Assembly (NCBI GenBank): GCA_039807445.1
Contig: JBDHRG010000001.1
Span: forward strand, 1 to 64,000
Reading direction: 5' to 3'
DNA length: 64,000 nt
Origin: JBDHRG01 sp039807445
GTDB taxonomy: Bacteria; Pseudomonadota; Gammaproteobacteria; Competibacterales; Competibacteraceae
Shown: positions 60,655-64,000 of the stretch, piece after piece
How the letters are laid out: every line of letters starts with the position of its first letter
How positions within the stretch are numbered: position 1 is the stretch's first letter
The notes under the pieces: generated by a model
Database searches by the model: none
Seen by the model: the letters and a program-made list of their open reading frames with translations, nothing else
Told to the model about the DNA's origin: nothing
Position numbers and translations under genes: made by a program

Positions 60655-63435
60655 GTGAGCGAGTTCGTCGGCGGCCAGCGCTGGATCAGCGAAACCGAAC
60701 CCGAACTGGGGCTGGGCATGGTGCTGTCGTGCGACACCCGGCGGGTGACGCTGCTGTTCCACGGCAGCGGCGCGATGCGCCAGTACGCCCGCGCCGGCGC
60801 ACCGCTCAAGCGCGTGCGCTTCCAGCCCGGCGATACCGTGCACAGCCACGAAGGCTGGGCGTTCACGGTCGAGGTGGTCGAGGAGCAGGGCGGCTTGCTG
60901 ACTTACCGCGGCGCGGGGCGCGAGCTGCACGAGACGGCGTTGTCGAACTACATCAGCTTCAGCAAGCCGCAGGATCGCCTGTTCGCCGGCCAGATCGACC
61001 CTTCGCGCCAGTTCGAGCTGCGCATCGAGGCGCTCGAGCGCCAGGCGGCGGCGCGGCGCAGCCCGCTGCGCGGCCTGCTCGGCGCGCGCATCGAGCTGTT
61101 GCCACACCAGCTCTACATCGCGCACGAGGTCGCCGAGCGCCACGCACCGCGCGTGCTGCTGGCCGACGAGGTCGGCCTGGGCAAGACCATCGAGGCCGGG
61201 CTGATCCTGCACCGCCTGATCGTCGGCGGCCGTGCCGCGCGCGCGCTGGTGGTGGTTCCCGAGCCGCTGCTGCACCAGTGGACCGTCGAGATGCTGCGCC
61301 GCTTCAACCTGGCGTTCAGCCTCTACGACGAAGAGCGCTGCGCGCAGGCCGGCAGCGCCAACCCCTTCCTCGCCGAGCAGCTGGTGCTGCTCGGCCTCGA
61401 CTTCCTCGTCGCCCACCCCGAGCGCGCCGAGCAAGCCGCCGCAGCCGGCTGGGATCTCCTGATCGTCGACGAGGCGCACCATCTCGGCTGGACGCCGCAC
61501 GGTGCGAGCCCCGAATACACGCTGGTCGAGCGCCTGGCCGCGCGTACCCCGGGGCTGCTGCTGTTGACCGCGACCCCCGAGCAGCTCGGCGAAGCCGGGC
61601 ACTTCGCGCGCCTGCGCCTGCTCGATCCGCAGCGCTTCCACGACCTCGATGCCTTCCTCGCCGAAACCGGGCACTACCGCGCGATCGCTGCGGTGGTCGA
61701 GGCGCTGCTCGCTGCCCGGGCGCTGGAGAGCGCCGAACGCGCCGAGCTGCTCGGCTGGCTGGCCGGCGACGCAGCCGAGCTCGCCGCGCTCGACGGCGCC
61801 GACGCGGACGCTGCGCGCGAACGCATCGTCGCCGAACTGCTCGACCGCCACGGCACCGGGCGCGTGCTGTTCCGTAACACGCGCGCCGCGATGCCGAGCT
61901 TCCCGAGCCGCGTGCTCTGCCCGCTGCCGCTGCCCTGTCCCGAGGCTTACGGCGGGCTCGAGGCGAGTCTGACGCCCGAGCGCGCCTGGCGCGGCGAAAC
62001 GCCGTGGTGGCGTGTCGATCCGCGCGTCGATGCGCTGGCCGAGTGCCTCGCCGCCGGCGACAAGGTGCTGGTGATCTGCGCACGCAGGGAAACCGTGCTC
62101 GAGCTCGACGAGGCGCTGCGCATCAGGAGCGGCGTGCCGGTGGCGCTGTTTCACGAAGACATGGCGCTACTCGCGCGCGACCGCGCCGCGGCCTGGTTCG
62201 CCGACCGCGACGGCGCACGCGCGCTGATCTGCTCCGAGATCGGAAGCGAGGGCCGCAACTTCCAGTTCGCGCAGCACCTGTTCCTGTTCGACCTGCCGCT
62301 CGAGCCCGAGCTGCTCGAGCAACGCATCGGGCGGCTGGACCGCATCGGTCAGCGCGCCGACATCCGCATCCACGTGCCCTACCTGAGGGGTACGGCGCAA
62401 GAGACGCTGTACCGCTGGTACGTCGAGGGGCTGAACGCGTTCGCCGCGCACGCGCGCGCCGCACAAGCGGTGTTCGAACGCATCGCGCCGCGGCTGCGCG
62501 CCGCGCTCGAGGGCTGCGAGGACGTCGCGTCGCTGCTCGCCGCCACGGTGGCGCTGAACGCCGCGCTGGGCGATGCGCTCGAGCGCGGTCGCGACCGCCT
62601 GCTCGAGCTGCACTCGTTTCGGGAAGCACCGGCGCGCGTGCTGGCCGCGGACATCGCCGCCGCCGACGCCGACCCGACGCTCGAGCGCTTCATGGAGCGA
62701 CTGTTGGACCACTTCGGCGTCGACCAGGAAGAGCACTCCGAACACGCCGTGGTGCTGAAGCCCGGCGAGCACATGTTCACCTCGGCCTTCCCGGGACTGC
62801 CCGACGCGGGGCTGACGGTCACGTATTCGCGCGCGCGGGCGCTGGGGCGCGAAGACATGGGCTTTTTGAGCTGGGACCACCCGATGGTCGATGGCGCGCT
62901 CGAGCTCCTGCTCGGCACCGAGCACGGCAATGCCGCCTGCAGCGCCTGGCGCCTCTACACCGCCGACCTGCCCGAGTTGCTGGTCGAAGCGGTGTTCGTG
63001 CTCGAGTGCGTCGCCCCCGGCGCGCTCGGCGCCGACCGCTTCCTGCCGCCGACGCCGCTGCGCGTGCTGATCGACCCGCAGCTGCACGAGCTCGGCGCGC
63101 AGTTCGGCAGCGCGGCGCTCGGCGTCATCGACCTGCCCACGCCCGAGGCGCGCGAGGTGCTGACGGCCAACCAGCGCCTGCTCAAGCGCATGCTGACCAG
63201 CGCCGAGCACACCGCCGCCGACCGCGCCGATGCGAAAGTCAAGGATGCGCTGGCGCGGATGCAGGCCGAGCTGACGCCCGAGGTCGAGCGCCTGCGCCGG
63301 CTGGCCGCGGTCAACCCGAGCGTGCGCGCCGAAGAGATCGAGTTCGCCGAAACCCGCATCGCCGAGCTGTACCGGCACTTGAGCGCCGCGCGCGTGCGCT
63401 TCGACGCGTTGCGCGTGGTCGTGCGCCGCGGCTGA
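60655..63435 (+). CDS. rapA: RNA polymerase-associated ATPase RapA
   Basis: RapA is a SWI2/SNF2 ATPase that recycles RNA polymerase after transcription. The 926-residue protein has the N-terminal Tudor-like domains (SEFVGGQRWISETEPELGLG) and a helicase core with Walker A LLADEVGLGKTIEAG and DEAH box LLIVDEAHHLGW. The second core lobe has motif VI QRIGRLDRIGQ, and the RapA C-terminal domain follows. The GTG at 60655 gives the conserved start; longer in-frame starts add unrelated residues. A CCGGCGG/CCGCCGG hairpin lies directly after the stop codon. Confidence 0.95.
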   Translation: MSEFVGGQRWISETEPELGLGMVLSCDTRRVTLLFHGSGAMRQYARAGAPLKRVRFQPGDTVHSHEGWAFTVEVVEEQGGLLTYRGAGRELHETALSNYISFSKPQDRLFAGQIDPSRQFELRIEALERQAAARRSPLRGLLGARIELLPHQLYIAHEVAERHAPRVLLADEVGLGKTIEAGLILHRLIVGGRAARALVVVPEPLLHQWTVEMLRRFNLAFSLYDEERCAQAGSANPFLAEQLVLLGLDFLVAHPERAEQAAAAGWDLLIVDEAHHLGWTPHGASPEYTLVERLAARTPGLLLLTATPEQLGEAGHFARLRLLDPQRFHDLDAFLAETGHYRAIAAVVEALLAARALESAERAELLGWLAGDAAELAALDGADADAARERIVAELLDRHGTGRVLFRNTRAAMPSFPSRVLCPLPLPCPEAYGGLEASLTPERAWRGETPWWRVDPRVDALAECLAAGDKVLVICARRETVLELDEALRIRSGVPVALFHEDMALLARDRAAAWFADRDGARALICSEIGSEGRNFQFAQHLFLFDLPLEPELLEQRIGRLDRIGQRADIRIHVPYLRGTAQETLYRWYVEGLNAFAAHARAAQAVFERIAPRLRAALEGCEDVASLLAATVALNAALGDALERGRDRLLELHSFREAPARVLAADIAAADADPTLERFMERLLDHFGVDQEEHSEHAVVLKPGEHMFTSAFPGLPDAGLTVTYSRARALGREDMGFLSWDHPMVDGALELLLGTEHGNAACSAWRLYTADLPELLVEAVFVLECVAPGALGADRFLPPTPLRVLIDPQLHELGAQFGSAALGVIDLPTPEAREVLTANQRLLKRMLTSAEHTAADRADAKVKDALARMQAELTPEVERLRRLAAVNPSVRAEEIEFAETRIAELYRHLSAARVRFDALRVVVRRG

Positions 63436-63604
63436 ACCGGCGGAGGCCGCCGGCGTCGAATCGACGGCGTGCGGTTTCGTCAACGTTTGTTGCAACCCGC
63501 CACGGGGTGCGACCACGACCGCCGCGCCGCGCTACAGTCTGCCGGCGCGGGCGTGGCCGCGCGATGGCCGACACGAACAAGGACCCCGGTTGCACGAGTC
63601 GAAC

Positions 63605-64000
63605 ATGTCGCTTCTCTCCCTGCCTTGGCCGCGGCGGCTCGCCGCGCGGCTGCCGTCGCTGGCTGCGGTCGCCGTCGCAGCCGCCGTGCTCGCCTGCACC
63701 GTGGTCGCCGTGCGCTACGATGCGGCGCGCAGCCGCGGCCGCGCGCTCGACCAGGCGCAGGCGCTGGCGGCGCTGACCGCGACCGACGCCGACACCGCGA
63801 TCGCCCGCGACGGCCGCGCCGCGCTCGAACGCCTGGTGCACGCCGCGACGCGCTTCCCGCACGTGCGCGCGGCGCAGATCCTCGACAGCGCCGGCGGACA
63901 GCTCGCCGGCGCTGTCGAGCCGACGCGCAGCGCCGCGATCACCCCGCCACCGCAAGCCGGGCCCTTCGTCGAGGCGCTGGGCGAGGCGCAGTACGCGGTC
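63605..64000 (+). CDS. N-terminus of a membrane sensor protein (partial)
   Basis: The open frame runs off the right edge after 132 codons. It begins with a cytoplasmic stretch and one transmembrane helix (about 17-36, AAVAVAAAVLACTVVAV). An apparently periplasmic region rich in Ala and Arg follows. This is the usual layout of a membrane-bound signalling protein such as a diguanylate cyclase or kinase, but no catalytic domain is visible. A TTG five codons upstream (63590) has a better-spaced AAGGA and may be the true start. Confidence 0.6.
   Translation, partial: MSLLSLPWPRRLAARLPSLAAVAVAAAVLACTVVAVRYDAARSRGRALDQAQALAALTATDADTAIARDGRAALERLVHAATRFPHVRAAQILDSAGGQLAGAVEPTRSAAITPPPQAGPFVEALGEAQYAV

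Overview
The window is a chromosomal segment of a very GC-rich (roughly 70 %) Gram-negative bacterium. Gene content and order point to a betaproteobacterium, most like the Rhodocyclales/Burkholderiales. The diagnostic neighbourhoods are thiS-thiG-trmB, rpsF-rpsR-rplI-dnaB-radA, hfq-hflX-hflK-hflC followed by hisZ-purA, and dapA-bamC-mutL-miaA. An H-NS family protein, Fur boxes, HemP, a sigma54/sigma28 promoter repertoire and flagellar motAB fit this placement. The genus cannot be fixed from the sequence alone. Almost everything is core chromosome; I see no prophage, insertion sequence, integrase or CRISPR array.

Layout. 1-5.6 kb (minus): dapB, carA and carB, with the start of another gene at the very edge; carA has a strong leader hairpin. 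5.6-8.4 kb: tRNA-Gly(CCC), an H-NS-like gene, then thiS-thiG-trmB on plus. 8.4-16.6 kb (minus): rnr-rlmB, rpsF-rpsR, a DUF2232 membrane protein, rplI, dnaB, radA. priB is missing from the rpsF-rpsR interval. 16.8-17.0 kb: two tRNA-Leu(CAG) genes behind a canonical stable-RNA promoter. 17.1-28.7 kb (minus): dapA-bamC, mutL-miaA, hfq-hflX-hflK-hflC, DUF2065-hisZ-purA. 28.8-32.1 kb (plus): GcvR-like ACT protein, peroxiredoxin, PIN-PhoH ATPase, DUF599 protein. 32.1-35.7 kb (minus): lgt, a PerM-type permease, an SrkA-type kinase and a YajG-like lipoprotein.

35.8-43.9 kb is regulatory and iron-related: a MocR-type regulator, bfd and bfr, hemP with a perfect Fur box, a divergent LuxR-type response regulator/histidine kinase pair, a methionine-type aminotransferase and an EamA transporter. 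44.3-49.1 kb is the prkA-yeaH-spoVR stress operon behind a clear sigma54 promoter; it ends in eight perfect GCGGGAA heptamers. 49.2-53.2 kb holds a MepA-like endopeptidase, an arsenate-reductase/LMW-phosphatase homologue whose catalytic Cys is Ser, a UspA protein, a patatin, and a methyltransferase pseudogene with a C10 tract. 53.2-55.3 kb is motAB with a sigma28 promoter. 55.5-59.5 kb looks like one regulated nutrient module: a sigma54-dependent activator, a tandem dyad likely to be its binding site, a sigma54-type promoter, a GntP-family permease and a periplasmic binding protein. LysR, rapA and the start of a membrane sensor close the window.

The most interesting points are the nucleophile-less ArsC-like protein, the complete promoter/activator-site architecture of the GntP module, the sigma54 control of prkA-yeaH-spoVR, the perfect 22-bp hairpin in the carA leader, the tRNA-Gly terminator that sits directly in front of dapB, a palindrome filling the hns promoter spacer, and the heptameric repeats. 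I did not find a clearly new multi-gene defence or biosynthetic system.
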